From Nostoc sp. CHAB 5824 (GTDB taxonomy: Bacteria > Cyanobacteriota > Cyanobacteriia > Cyanobacteriales > Nostocaceae): DNA of 64,000 nt. The stretch covers positions 62,001 to 126,000 of the forward strand of contig NZ_JAIVFT010000008.1 of NCBI RefSeq assembly GCF_020829665.1, written 5' to 3'. The position numbers and the translations under genes are program-made. Under the pieces are notes generated by a model that was not told the DNA's origin, ran no database searches, and was given only the letters and a program-made list of their open reading frames with translations. This document shows positions 44,401-51,542 of the stretch, piece by piece. The first letter of the stretch is position 1. Every line of letters begins with the position of its first letter.

Positions 44401-44704
44401 AGGCGGGAACGGCAACAATGCCTGCATAGAGACAGGCAAAGAAGCCTGTGATAAAGTCTAATCCAGGTGGGTAAAGTAGCAAAGCTCTATCTCCTGGTGA
44501 AGAGAGGGATTGAAGATGAGCTGCGATCGCACGTACTTGAGATTCCAACTCCTGGTAGGTTAGACGGTTAGTTTCTATTTCACCATCTTGAAGAAATATG
44601 TAAGCTTGCTGATGCGGCTGGTTTTTCACTCTTTGGCATAGCAAATCTATCAGTGTTTTTTCTTGTCCAAATAAATTAGATTTAGTTTGAAAGTTTATCA
44701 TCAT
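41393..44704 (-). CDS. Fatty acyl-AMP ligase / acyl carrier / alpha-oxoamine synthase fusion
   Basis: A 1103-aa fusion from ATG 44704 (an upstream TTG is possible). Residues about 1-590 are a FAAL: LLQYTSGSTGTPKGVMVSH (about 173), LPPYHDMGLVGG, YGMAETTLLV, FLRTGDLGF. A carrier domain follows with the phosphopantetheine Ser in YGLDSIQVAKFI (about 640). From about 700 an alpha-oxoamine synthase (family of serine palmitoyltransferase, BioF, Kbl, ALAS) with YNYLGFSG, VDEAHSIGILGQQGRG and the PLP Lys in GTLSKAFASCGG (about 945). It can activate a fatty acid, hold it on its own carrier and condense it with an amino acid, releasing CO2 and giving a long-chain aminoketone. With the overlapping KDSR-like gene, serine is the likely amino acid (inference). 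A dispersed repeat is translated within the FAAL part (43155-43186). Confidence 0.9.
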   Translation of the reverse strand: MMINFQTKSNLFGQEKTLIDLLCQRVKNQPHQQAYIFLQDGEIETNRLTYQELESQVRAIAAHLQSLSSPGDRALLLYPPGLDFITGFFACLYAGIVAVPAYPPKRNQKLSRLQAIIRDAQATLLLTTADMFQLIEQNGVEEPAFTQSRWVFTDSVATTADDFTPVAVEPNTLALLQYTSGSTGTPKGVMVSHGNLIHNCNVIRQCFEETSESLGFSWLPPYHDMGLVGGILQPLSAGFPVIFMPPMAFLQNPIRWLKGISTYKATVSGGPSFAYELCIQKIKPEQLENLDLSSWEIALNGGEPIQAETIESFNKLFSPYGFRPRTFQTCYGMAETTLLVTGVKKAEVPTIKVCDAKALEQNQVVSCTATDADRADRKLVSCGHPWLNQIVAIANPVSLTKCEAGQVGEIWVAGESVTQGYWNRTEETQKTFGAYLADTGEGPFLRTGDLGFWEDEAGLFITGRLKDLLVIRGRNHYPQDIEQTVETSHPGLGFHSSAAFTVEMDGSDVYDGLRLRLIIVCEVKRTYLRNLNVDEVVKAIRKEVLREHDLQVYRVLLLKPGTLPKTSSGKIQRFVCRENFLVGSLSSVNSAIDIPQPINLDKYSQPYSVESIQDWISQWLAAKLNIPRQSIDQKESFETYGLDSIQVAKFIQDLEAWSGYLLNISTLQTFEAIATLAQYLTQELAHHNDQPLTEIPPEYYQFECFPEYTQLQQRLTHIQTLEISNPYFQMQESLTKDCTQVQGRTLINYSTYNYLGFSGDPAVSAAAKAAIDRYGTSVGASRLASGERLLHQELEQEIAEFLGVEDCIVYVSGHATNVTTIGHLFNSQDLIFYDALSHNSILQGCALSGAKTVPFPHNDWQALDEMLQDQRQHYRRVLIVIEGIYSMDGDIPDLPQFVELKQRHKALLMVDEAHSIGILGQQGRGIGEFFGVQPTDVDLWMGTLSKAFASCGGYIAGSKALVNYLKYTAPGFVYSVGLSPANTAAALTALRLLKAEPTRVKILQQRSQYFLKLAKTQGWNTATSQNSPIIPIVVGNSLTCIQLSHFLFQAGINVQPIIYPAVANHAARLRFFMSCLHTEEQINTTIAALAVAFTQVPHRIEDV
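43155..43186. repeat. Dispersed repeat translated in frame inside the FAAL-AOS gene
   Basis: AGGCGTAGGCGTAGCCCGTC then GTAGACATCGCT; on the coding strand it is read as SDVYDGLRLRL (about residues 507-517) between VEMDG and IIVCEVKR. The same sequence stops the PIN toxin gene at 22193-22222, where it is read in another frame. Confidence 0.85.
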
Positions 44705-45699
44705 GATAATCAATTTAAGAATTGGATGTAAACAAAAAATCAACTTTTACACTAAGCTTGTTTCAACTTGAGTTTTGCTATTGGTTGCAATTTTCGTTTG
44801 ATTTTTGGAAATCCCAAAGTTCCCTCAATTTTTGTTTACAATTTTGGCAATCATTCTCTGCTAGATTAGACTAAGAGAGTGTAAAAAGCAAAAAAATTCG
44901 GGGAAAATGAAGAATACAATCACCCCTATAAGGTAGAACTTACTAGGGGTGGAAATTTATTAAGAGTGGGCGATGTCTGGGACAAGCCGCTAAGAGTGTC
45001 TAGGCATTATTTGGTTAACTAAATTACTCTTGCTCACAACCAACATTAAGAACCAACGAAAGAATCAGCATTTATCGTTTGGTTTAGTTTCTTAAACTCA
45101 AAGCCTTCGCTAAAGCTGTGTCAAGAAGCAGCTATTAATGCGATTAGTTTTAAGTATATTGAGAATAAAATCATTTTATTGACATGAGGCGGCCGCCCTG
45201 CTATGCCTGCATTCAGATGATTTGCCTTCACCTTAAACTATCAAGCTGAGTGGAATACTATTCAGACAGCTTGAAGAAGCAACTAAAAAAGGCTTTTTCT
45301 TAACGTGCGATGTCTGACGACAAACCGCTCTGCGTCTACGCATGACACGCATTTTGTTATTAGACCTCTTGCAAAAATAGTTTTGCACTCTTGGGGAAAG
45401 GGCTGCATGTTAAGGGGAAAGGGTAATTCTATCGCCGCTTTCCCCTTTACCCCTTACCCCTTTCCCTACAACTGCTAGAAGTCTATTCCACTGGCAGCCA
45501 AGTAGGTCGGCGTAAAAATTTTCCGTTTGGCTGCAAAGATTTTTGAAAATAGTATTACATAGCAACTATAGTAAATAAATTTATGTGACGACGCGCAAAG
45601 TGTCACCTTGTTTAATTCCGATTGCGGTATTGAGGTTTTATACTTCGCATATATTATGAAAAGTTTAAATAAAGCATCGAAATATAGGAAAATCTTTGC
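44705..45699. other. Long spacer upstream of the FAAL-AOS gene
   Basis: About 1 kb without a convincing gene. The AT-rich 44705-44900 part should hold the promoter of the FAAL-AOS/KDSR-like pair, but I see no clear known box. Copies of a GCGATGTCTGACGACAA-type repeat lie at about 45307 and (partial) 44970, another at 46470. A MITE-like element occupies 45361-45485. Confidence 0.55.
45361..45485. mobile_element. MITE-like element, copy 2
   Basis: A 125-bp element with ends TAGACCTCTTGCAAAA and CTGCTAGAAGTCTA (imperfect inverted repeats) and internal GGGGAAAGGG / CCCTTTACCCC blocks. It matches 54399-54522 in inverse orientation over nearly its whole length (shared ATTCTATCGCCGCTTTCCCC). The ends resemble the element at 5622-5773. 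Confidence 0.8.
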
Positions 45700-46389
45700 A
45701 TGTTCCAAGCCAGCCCCAATCGAAATGCACTACTAGCTTTGTTGTTGCTTGTGCCAGTTCCTAGCATTGGTGTTGCAACCCAACTGTACATGCTCCCTGG
45801 AGCAAAAGGACATTTAGTCGCTTTATTATCTAAAATATGGTTGCTAGCTGTACCCATTATTTGGTTGTTATTTGTCGATAAAGAGAATTTAAAATTTCAA
45901 TATGCTAAGGGACGCGATTTGTTAGCTGGAGTTGGATTAGGACTATTGATGCTATGTATCATCCTGATTGTTTATTGGCTGCTAGGCGCACAGTGGATAG
46001 ATGTTGAATATGTTCGAGATAGAGCAACTCAGGTTGGATTGAGCAGCTTTGCTATTTATTTGGTAGGCGCAGCATATTGGATATTCATCAACTCTTTGCT
46101 TGAGGAGTTTGTCTGGCGTTGGTTTATGTACCGCAAATGTGAAATGTTAGTAACTCCCCCTTTAGCTGTAGTCATGTGTGCGCTATTTTTTACAATTCAT
46201 CACACTGTTGGTCTAGCAGCCTACTTCGATTGGCGAACGACTATATTATGCTCATTGGGCGTTTTTATTGCGGGAGCAGTATGGTCGTGGTGCTACTTAA
46301 CCTATCGCTCAATCTGGATTGGATACATCAGTCATGTTTTTGCGGATATAGCAATTTTTATTATTGGCTGGCAACTTATTTTTACTTAA
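45700..46389 (+). CDS. CPBP-family intramembrane glutamic protease
   Basis: A 229-aa membrane protein with about six helices and the CAAX-protease/CPBP motifs: EEFVWRWFMYR (EExxxR, about 131-141), HHTVGL (about 167) and YISHVFADIAIF (about 207-218). Cyanobacterial members are implicated in protein processing or bacteriocin immunity. The ATG follows ATAGGAA, a fair ribosome binding site. It appears to be a single gene. Confidence 0.85.
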   Translation: MFQASPNRNALLALLLLVPVPSIGVATQLYMLPGAKGHLVALLSKIWLLAVPIIWLLFVDKENLKFQYAKGRDLLAGVGLGLLMLCIILIVYWLLGAQWIDVEYVRDRATQVGLSSFAIYLVGAAYWIFINSLLEEFVWRWFMYRKCEMLVTPPLAVVMCALFFTIHHTVGLAAYFDWRTTILCSLGVFIAGAVWSWCYLTYRSIWIGYISHVFADIAIFIIGWQLIFT

Positions 46390-46540
46390 CGCATAATATT
46401 ATTTTTTAATTGTATCTAAGGCGATCGCCTTTAAAACTTCATCACTCAAAACGTCAAAAAATCAAAGGGATGTCTGACGACAAGCAGCTGCAAGTCTATG
46501 CAACAAAATTTTCAATCGTTACATTTATATCAAAATATCA

Positions 46541-46586
46541 AAAAAAAGCGATCGCTCCCTTCAATTAAAGAGCGATCGCTTTTTTT
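46541..46586. terminator. Intrinsic terminator hairpin
   Basis: AAAAAAAGCGATCGCTC (46541-46557) pairs with GAGCGATCGCTTTTTTT (46570-46586) across a 12-nt loop; A and T runs on both sides make it usable in both directions. It ends the DUF3386 gene (46605) and may serve the CPBP gene as well. The stem is built on a HIP1 octamer. Confidence 0.85.
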
Positions 46587-46604
46587 TAGATTACAAAATA
46601 CAGC

Positions 46605-47261
46605 TTAAGCAGCAACAGGTTCCAACAATTTGATGTCAGAGAAAATAAATTCCTGAATAGATACTTGTCCTGCTGTCTCGGTGCTAATCTCCCGACGATT
46701 TAGGATGAAATAGTCACCAACTTTTTCATACTCATCGGTAAATTCACTTCTACCGCCCTTTTGTTCCCCAGTTTTGGGGTCATGGTACACAGAGTCATAG
46801 GTATGGGACAAGTAGCCTTCTCCAGTGTCGTGACTGCTGAAGGTGTCAATTGTCACAAAAGTACCGTGGATTAGACGGTGAACATGGCATACTTCATTAT
46901 TGCGGACTTTGTATTTATCGCCCTCAGCTTTACCACCAATTAAAAGCTCAACCGCACCAGTTTCGTCAGTTTTACCATAGCTAAACGTATTGGCGCTGTG
47001 GGTGTCTTCAAAGCTGCGGCGGATGCGGTGAATTGCTATCTCCCATGCTTGACCATGAATTGCCTGTTTGGCTGACTCGTCATCTACGTCCAAAACTTCC
47101 GCTTTGAGATTGGCGTTGACGATTACTTTGCCTGTAAACACCTTATCATCTTGCTTAAAGGTGATATTTGCGGTATAACCAGGGAAATTTTTGTCCCAAG
47201 TGTAGCGGTTCTCATAAGCAGCCCGGAAAAGTTCCTGAGCAGAGAGTTGTGTAACTGTCAT
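46605..47261 (-). CDS. DUF3386 protein
   Basis: A 218-aa soluble protein typical of cyanobacteria and plastids: LFRAAYENRYTWDKNFPGY (residues 11-29), GQAWEIAIHRIRRSFED, RLIHGTFVTIDTFSSHDTG and GDYFILNRREIST. The function is not established. A good terminator follows the gene. It is divergent from the LuxR/GAF regulator with 100 bp between the starts, which may point to control by that regulator. Confidence 0.85.
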   Translation of the reverse strand: MTVTQLSAQELFRAAYENRYTWDKNFPGYTANITFKQDDKVFTGKVIVNANLKAEVLDVDDESAKQAIHGQAWEIAIHRIRRSFEDTHSANTFSYGKTDETGAVELLIGGKAEGDKYKVRNNEVCHVHRLIHGTFVTIDTFSSHDTGEGYLSHTYDSVYHDPKTGEQKGGRSEFTDEYEKVGDYFILNRREISTETAGQVSIQEFIFSDIKLLEPVAA

Positions 47262-47361
47262 GTGCTTCTCCTAGTCGCTACTGTAATTAGCGTTTTAGTT
47301 TTCTTGGTATTAGCATAGAAGTAATTGTTGAGGCTTGGATAGTCCCCAACTGGGTACACTT

Positions 47362-48033
47362 ATGGTTAATTCTCTTCACGCCGTATTTCATGCGATCGCC
47401 AATGTCCAAAATGAGCAAGAATTAACACTAGCTCTCACGGATAAAATTGGTGAGCATTTTGGCGTGCAAAATTGGGGCATTTATCTCCTAGATGAGCAAC
47501 CAACGGCCCAAATCGATGTTCAGGGCATTCCGGCAGTATGCTTAGAAAGCAATCCAGTTGGGCGCTACGTCGTTGAGCGTCACGCTCCCGCCCATGAACA
47601 GTTATTATTATCACCAGGAGACTGGAAGCATTTTTGCTCGCGTTCCGATCATGAACACGTGATGACTGGGCCAATCGTGTGCGATGGACGTCTTGTAGGA
47701 ACGCTGAACTTGGCTCGTGACAAAGGAAATCCTGCTTTTAATGGCAACGATTTAGCTGATCTAAGTGCCTTATGTATTCATTTGTCAGCAAAAATGGCAA
47801 CTCTACGGACAAAACCAAAAATATCCAATTCCCTTTTAGTAAGTCCTCTAACAGCGCGTGAGTTAGAAATTGCCGATTTAGTGGCGCAGGGGTTAACAAA
47901 CGCAGAAATTGGGGAAAAACTTTGGATTACGCAAAATTCCGTCAAACAAGCTTTGAAGAGGATGTTTCGTAAGTTGAAGGTTTCAGCACGTGCGGAGATG
48001 GTGGCAAAGCTACAAGATATACAAGTTTCATAA
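47362..48033 (+). CDS. GAF-domain LuxR-type transcription regulator
   Basis: A 223-aa protein from ATG 47362 (TTG 47335 is an alternative). A GAF-like sensor (about 1-145; VQNWGIYLLDEQ, GPIVCDGRLVGTLNLARD) is followed by a LuxR HTH: LTARELEIADLVAQGLTNAEIGEKLWITQNSVKQALKRM in two parts (about 165-203). It should bind DNA as a dimer in response to a small ligand or redox signal. It is divergent from the DUF3386 gene. Confidence 0.85.
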   Translation: MVNSLHAVFHAIANVQNEQELTLALTDKIGEHFGVQNWGIYLLDEQPTAQIDVQGIPAVCLESNPVGRYVVERHAPAHEQLLLSPGDWKHFCSRSDHEHVMTGPIVCDGRLVGTLNLARDKGNPAFNGNDLADLSALCIHLSAKMATLRTKPKISNSLLVSPLTARELEIADLVAQGLTNAEIGEKLWITQNSVKQALKRMFRKLKVSARAEMVAKLQDIQVS

Positions 48034-48136
48034 AAAGACGTATTTTTGTTAATTCGCACGATCATAAATTTTTAGAGCGCCTAAGTCCTAAGAGATTGTT
48101 TTAAAAGTGTTTGGCTGTGATTTTAGGCACTTATTG

Positions 48137-48168
48137 ATCCCCCCTAACCCCTTTTTAAAGGGGGAACC
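48137..48168. repeat. Dispersed C/G-rich hairpin repeat
   Basis: GATCCCCCCTAACCCCTTTT followed by TAAAGGGGGAA is the widespread cyanobacterial intergenic repeat; a degenerate relative lies near 54695-54765. It sits between the regulator and the convergent NTPase gene and could fold as a terminator. Confidence 0.6.
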
Positions 48169-48210
48169 ATAAGTACAAAGGTGTCAGAAAAAAAACACCC
48201 GATATTTTTC

Positions 48211-49656
48211 TTAAGCACGTTTTTGCAATGATTTATATTGAAATTCAGCAACGCCTAGTTGTTTTTTAAAGTAAGCACGGTAGAGTTGGCAACGCGGTAG
48301 AATGCGATCGCCTTCATAAGCGATCAACCCCAAGCTTTCGAGCTTATGAGCATCAACTGGATTGAGAGAAATGCTTTGGTTTGCAGTCACAATTTCAACA
48401 TATGCCTTTACCAAACTGGTATTTTCTTGCAGGATTGCCCAGTGTCGCCATAAATGATAACGATAAATACCACCGTTAGCGATCGCCTCATGTAACAGTT
48501 CTTCTAAAGTGATTCCTTGACAGCATAGATAATACAGAGCAATCCGAATTAGTGCTGGATGTCCCCCTACCAGAGACATCAGTTGGGTAACCTCGTTACT
48601 AGAAGTCCAGTCTAGCCCATGCCGTTGGGCTAAGTATTCTACTTGGTGTTCAGTAAATTCTGGCAGACGGATCGGCAGTCCGATATTAAATGGAGAGCGG
48701 TTGATATCCAAGGAAACATACACTTCAGTGGAGTAAACCACCACTAACCTCAGTTTCTGCAAATTAGTATTTTGTCTTGCTTCCTCATACCAAGAACGCA
48801 ACAAAGCAAAGAACTCCTCAGCAATTTGAGGATATTCAAAAAAGCGGTCAACGTCATTTAACACTAAAACCACTGGACTTGGACTCTGCTTGAGCAAATA
48901 AGATTGCAAGTATAAACTGCAACTCAACTTACAACCTATTTCCTCATGCCAGTTGTCATCTAGCTTGGGGTCAATCCCTAATTCTGTTGCAATTTGCCAG
49001 CAAAAACAACGCAAAAGCTTATTTAAGTCTGTCAGACAGCTTGCATCAATTTGCTTGCAATTCAGGTTGACTGGGCGATAACCTTGCATCTGGGCAAAGG
49101 CTAACAGCCGCAGCACAAGAGAACTTTTTCCCATCTCTCTTGGTGCTCGAATCCGAATCACACAGCCTGGTTGGATTATTTCTCGATAAACTAGTTCCTC
49201 AATAGGCGGACGTTCTACATAGAAGGGGGAATCTAAAGGTACGGGACCATCTGGGTATGACCAAAGATTTTCCAGTTGGTTATGGTGTTGAGTAACAAAT
49301 GAATCTAAGGATAAAAACGGATAAACGTTTTCCTTCTCTGTATCTAAACTCTGTGAAATTTGAGAGCTTTCAGTATTATTCGGTTCACTCAGGATTGCAT
49401 AGTCTTCGGTGTGTAATTCTAGGTTAAAGGCGCTAAAGCACAATTTCAGGGTTTTTTGATCCACGCCTTTATCCAACGACCATAGTCGGTTCAGAGTTTT
49501 GGTAGAAACATTCATGCGTTCGCCTAAATCTTCTAAAGTGAAGCGTTCGCCATTGTTTTGAACCTTTTCCATAGCCAGAATTGCCGCTTGTAAACGCTTC
49601 AAACCAGCGTTCGTTAGGACAAGCCCCCGTCTTCGCGTGCTTTTAGATTGCTTCAT
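48211..49656 (-). CDS. AAA-like NTPase with N-terminal helix-turn-helix region
   Basis: A 481-aa protein. Residues 1-85 resemble the N-terminal domain of cyanobacterial vWA-MoxR-associated-type proteins, with an HTH-like stretch (FTLEDLGERMNVSTKTLNRL). The AAA-like domain follows: RAPREMGKSSLVLRLL (Walker A, about 169-184), PVVLVLNDVDRFFE (Walker B, about 263-276), then the typical MSLVGGHPALIRIALYYL region. Nostocales carry many of these; they are thought to be signalling or conflict-system NTPases. The usual C-terminal effector domain (WD40, CHAT) is absent. Confidence 0.78.
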   Translation of the reverse strand: MKQSKSTRRRGLVLTNAGLKRLQAAILAMEKVQNNGERFTLEDLGERMNVSTKTLNRLWSLDKGVDQKTLKLCFSAFNLELHTEDYAILSEPNNTESSQISQSLDTEKENVYPFLSLDSFVTQHHNQLENLWSYPDGPVPLDSPFYVERPPIEELVYREIIQPGCVIRIRAPREMGKSSLVLRLLAFAQMQGYRPVNLNCKQIDASCLTDLNKLLRCFCWQIATELGIDPKLDDNWHEEIGCKLSCSLYLQSYLLKQSPSPVVLVLNDVDRFFEYPQIAEEFFALLRSWYEEARQNTNLQKLRLVVVYSTEVYVSLDINRSPFNIGLPIRLPEFTEHQVEYLAQRHGLDWTSSNEVTQLMSLVGGHPALIRIALYYLCCQGITLEELLHEAIANGGIYRYHLWRHWAILQENTSLVKAYVEIVTANQSISLNPVDAHKLESLGLIAYEGDRILPRCQLYRAYFKKQLGVAEFQYKSLQKRA

Positions 49657-50349
49657 ATCGCTAATTATCTATCTGCTTTTTTATTAACTGTATTTTCATT
49701 GTTTCATGTTTTTAGACAGTTATTCAGCAGTTATTTAGCTGTTAAGAAGCTATTAGTTGGCTGGTAAAAAAGTATACAAATTCCTTGAAAGCAGTTAGAT
49801 GAATAGGTATAAATAAACGTAACTATATTGTATTGATTGTTATATTTACTACCCCTACGCAAAGCTACTAAGGCTTCTGCACCGAATGTTTTTTACTGCT
49901 TGCAAATAACAAGCTTTAATAGTTCTCTTTATTTGTGTCAACTTATTAGGATATTACTTAAAGTTATTTCTTATCTGGTATTAATTTGAATTTTGCAGTG
50001 CAGATGTATCAAACAAGGTGCAGGCGTATGACACTCAAACACAAACAGCGTGTCGCAGACAGACGCTAGGCGTAGCTTAGTTTCCCCGTAGGGGTACGCT
50101 ATCGGCGTCGCTTCTCAAAATTAGCATTTCTTTGGATGCAACATGCAGTAGGGGCGTACAGTAAGCTGTGCGCCCCTACTAAAGGACTATATTTTATGCA
50201 AGTGAGAAACGCTACAATCTATTATCTGCAAGGTAAGCGTGTTCCCCAAGTATTAGAATTGTATGCTTAAACACTAGCATCCCTATTATTACTGTTTGTA
50301 TTGGCGAAAAGTTATTAGTACTCGCTGCCAATGGAATATTGTAACGCAT
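49657..50349. other. Spacer with dispersed repeats
   Basis: No convincing gene. About 50056-50117 is a mosaic of short repeats (GACGCTAGGCGTAGC, CCCCGTAGGGGTACGC), and 50148-50180 is a hairpin, AGTAGGGGCG...CGCCCCTACT, of the same family as 54563-54591. A 24-codon frame from ATG 50197 has no recognisable product. Confidence 0.6.
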
Positions 50350-50745
50350 TTAGCGCCCAACTTTGTTTGAGACATCTTTGGCTGCCTCTGCCGCACTGTC
50401 ACCTACATCACTAGCAGTTTCTTGAGCGCCCTTTACGTATCCAGACCCAAATTCTTTAAAGGCTTCTCCTGACTGTTGCCCAATCTTCTGAAGTCGTTCA
50501 CCAGGAGAATCTTCGGTTTCACGAGCATCCTTAAACCACTGCCCTATTGTTTTCGGTCTTTGAGCATCATTTTGCTCTACCTGTTGGCGAACTCTCTCCT
50601 TCAAGCCTTTGTCATTTGGCCCATCACTAACATTTGTCGTCAGTACTAGAAAACCAACTACGACCACAGCCAAAAAAGATTTTACCTGAAGTCCTTTAAG
50701 TAGGGAACTGATGTTACCAATCGTCCTAGAAATTAAATTTATCAT
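50350..50745 (-). CDS. Small membrane-anchored or exported protein, Ala/Glu-rich tail
   Basis: A 131-aa protein with one hydrophobic segment (SFLAVVVVGFLVL, about 23-35), then a charged region and a helix-forming tail (GQQSGEAFKEFGSGYVKG, ETASDVGDSAAEAAKDV) resembling LEA/CsbD-like stress proteins. Similar small proteins are common in cyanobacteria; some are linked to photosystem or stress physiology. I give no function. Its tail would face the lumen or periplasm if the segment is a signal anchor. Confidence 0.6.
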   Translation of the reverse strand: MINLISRTIGNISSLLKGLQVKSFLAVVVVGFLVLTTNVSDGPNDKGLKERVRQQVEQNDAQRPKTIGQWFKDARETEDSPGERLQKIGQQSGEAFKEFGSGYVKGAQETASDVGDSAAEAAKDVSNKVGR

Positions 50746-51542
50746 GCCAATTAGCTTGTTTTTTGACTACAAATTAAACATTAACTATAAAAAGGTAGTT
50801 ATCCTTCTGACAAAAGGCATATTTTAGTTATAAAAAAGAAATAATTTTTAAATCTTGGGGAAGTATTTGCTCTGCGATATTTAGTCACCCACGATATTTT
50901 TCATGTCTTGCTTGGTTTTGACACCAGCTACATGGGAAAAATGGTGTACTTGTTGCTGCTACACAAAACTACAGCAAATCACTCCAAATCGGTTTGTGGC
51001 TAGCCAAATTGCTTTATCCCATCTTGGCTTCCTGCCAAATCAAAGGAATTTTCGTTAACCTGGCAGAAGAGCGATAATTGTTGGGCTACCGTTTTGAAGA
51101 CGATTGGGAAGAACTAATTGAGGATGTGAGGAAAAAGTTGGGATTATCATAAATTTCTACAATTCATCCGAAAAAAGTATTTTCCTGCTCAATAACAGCT
51201 TTTTTAAGAGTCTGGCTTTCTGTTTATAAATCATGCTTGAGATTCCTTTGGCTCTTAAATGTAGCACTAAATACATTTTTAGTGCTACATTTGGTTTTTA
51301 ATACAGATACAAGTTAAAAAAAACATGTATCTTTGGTTGGATAAATTTTCTCTCTTAAGATATAGATGCTTAATGAATAATTCCTAAAGAGCTACTAATA
51401 ATCAATAATCACACAACTTTTAGGCTAGAAGCAAAATTTTGTCTGACTGAGTGGATTTATAGCGTAATCCTTAAATATTTGAGGGACTTGCAGCATTTTT
51501 GCTCAATACGAGAGAGAACTGCTTTAGGTGGAAAGCTAAAGG
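50746..51542. other. Spacer upstream of the metalloprotease, contains a pseudogene fragment
   Basis: AT-rich; it holds the remnant at 50943-51152 and the leader of the metalloprotease gene. ATGTAGCACTAAA / TTTAGTGCTACAT at 51257-51292 is a strong hairpin with a short loop, possibly a terminator. No other gene signal. Confidence 0.5.
50943..51152 (+). pseudogene. Gene remnant with internal stop
   Basis: One frame reads GVLVAATQNYSKSLQIGLWL, then AKLLYPILASCQIKGIFVNLAEER, a TAA, and then LLGYRFEDDWEELIEDVRKKLGLS to a TAA at 51150-51152. The composition is clearly protein-like, the start is missing and the internal stop is in frame. Family not recognised. Confidence 0.5.

Noticed and set aside
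35332..44704. Heterocyst glycolipid (hgl) polyketide cluster
   Set aside because: No ketosynthase, acyltransferase or HglE-type genes; the exporter alone is DevBCA-like.
41393..44704. Biotin synthesis (BioF) assignment for the AOS domain
   Set aside because: Fused FAAL and carrier and the coupled KDSR-like reductase argue for long-chain substrates; no other bio genes nearby.
47435..48065. Minus-strand open frames opposite the LuxR/GAF regulator
   Set aside because: Shadows of a well-supported gene on the other strand.
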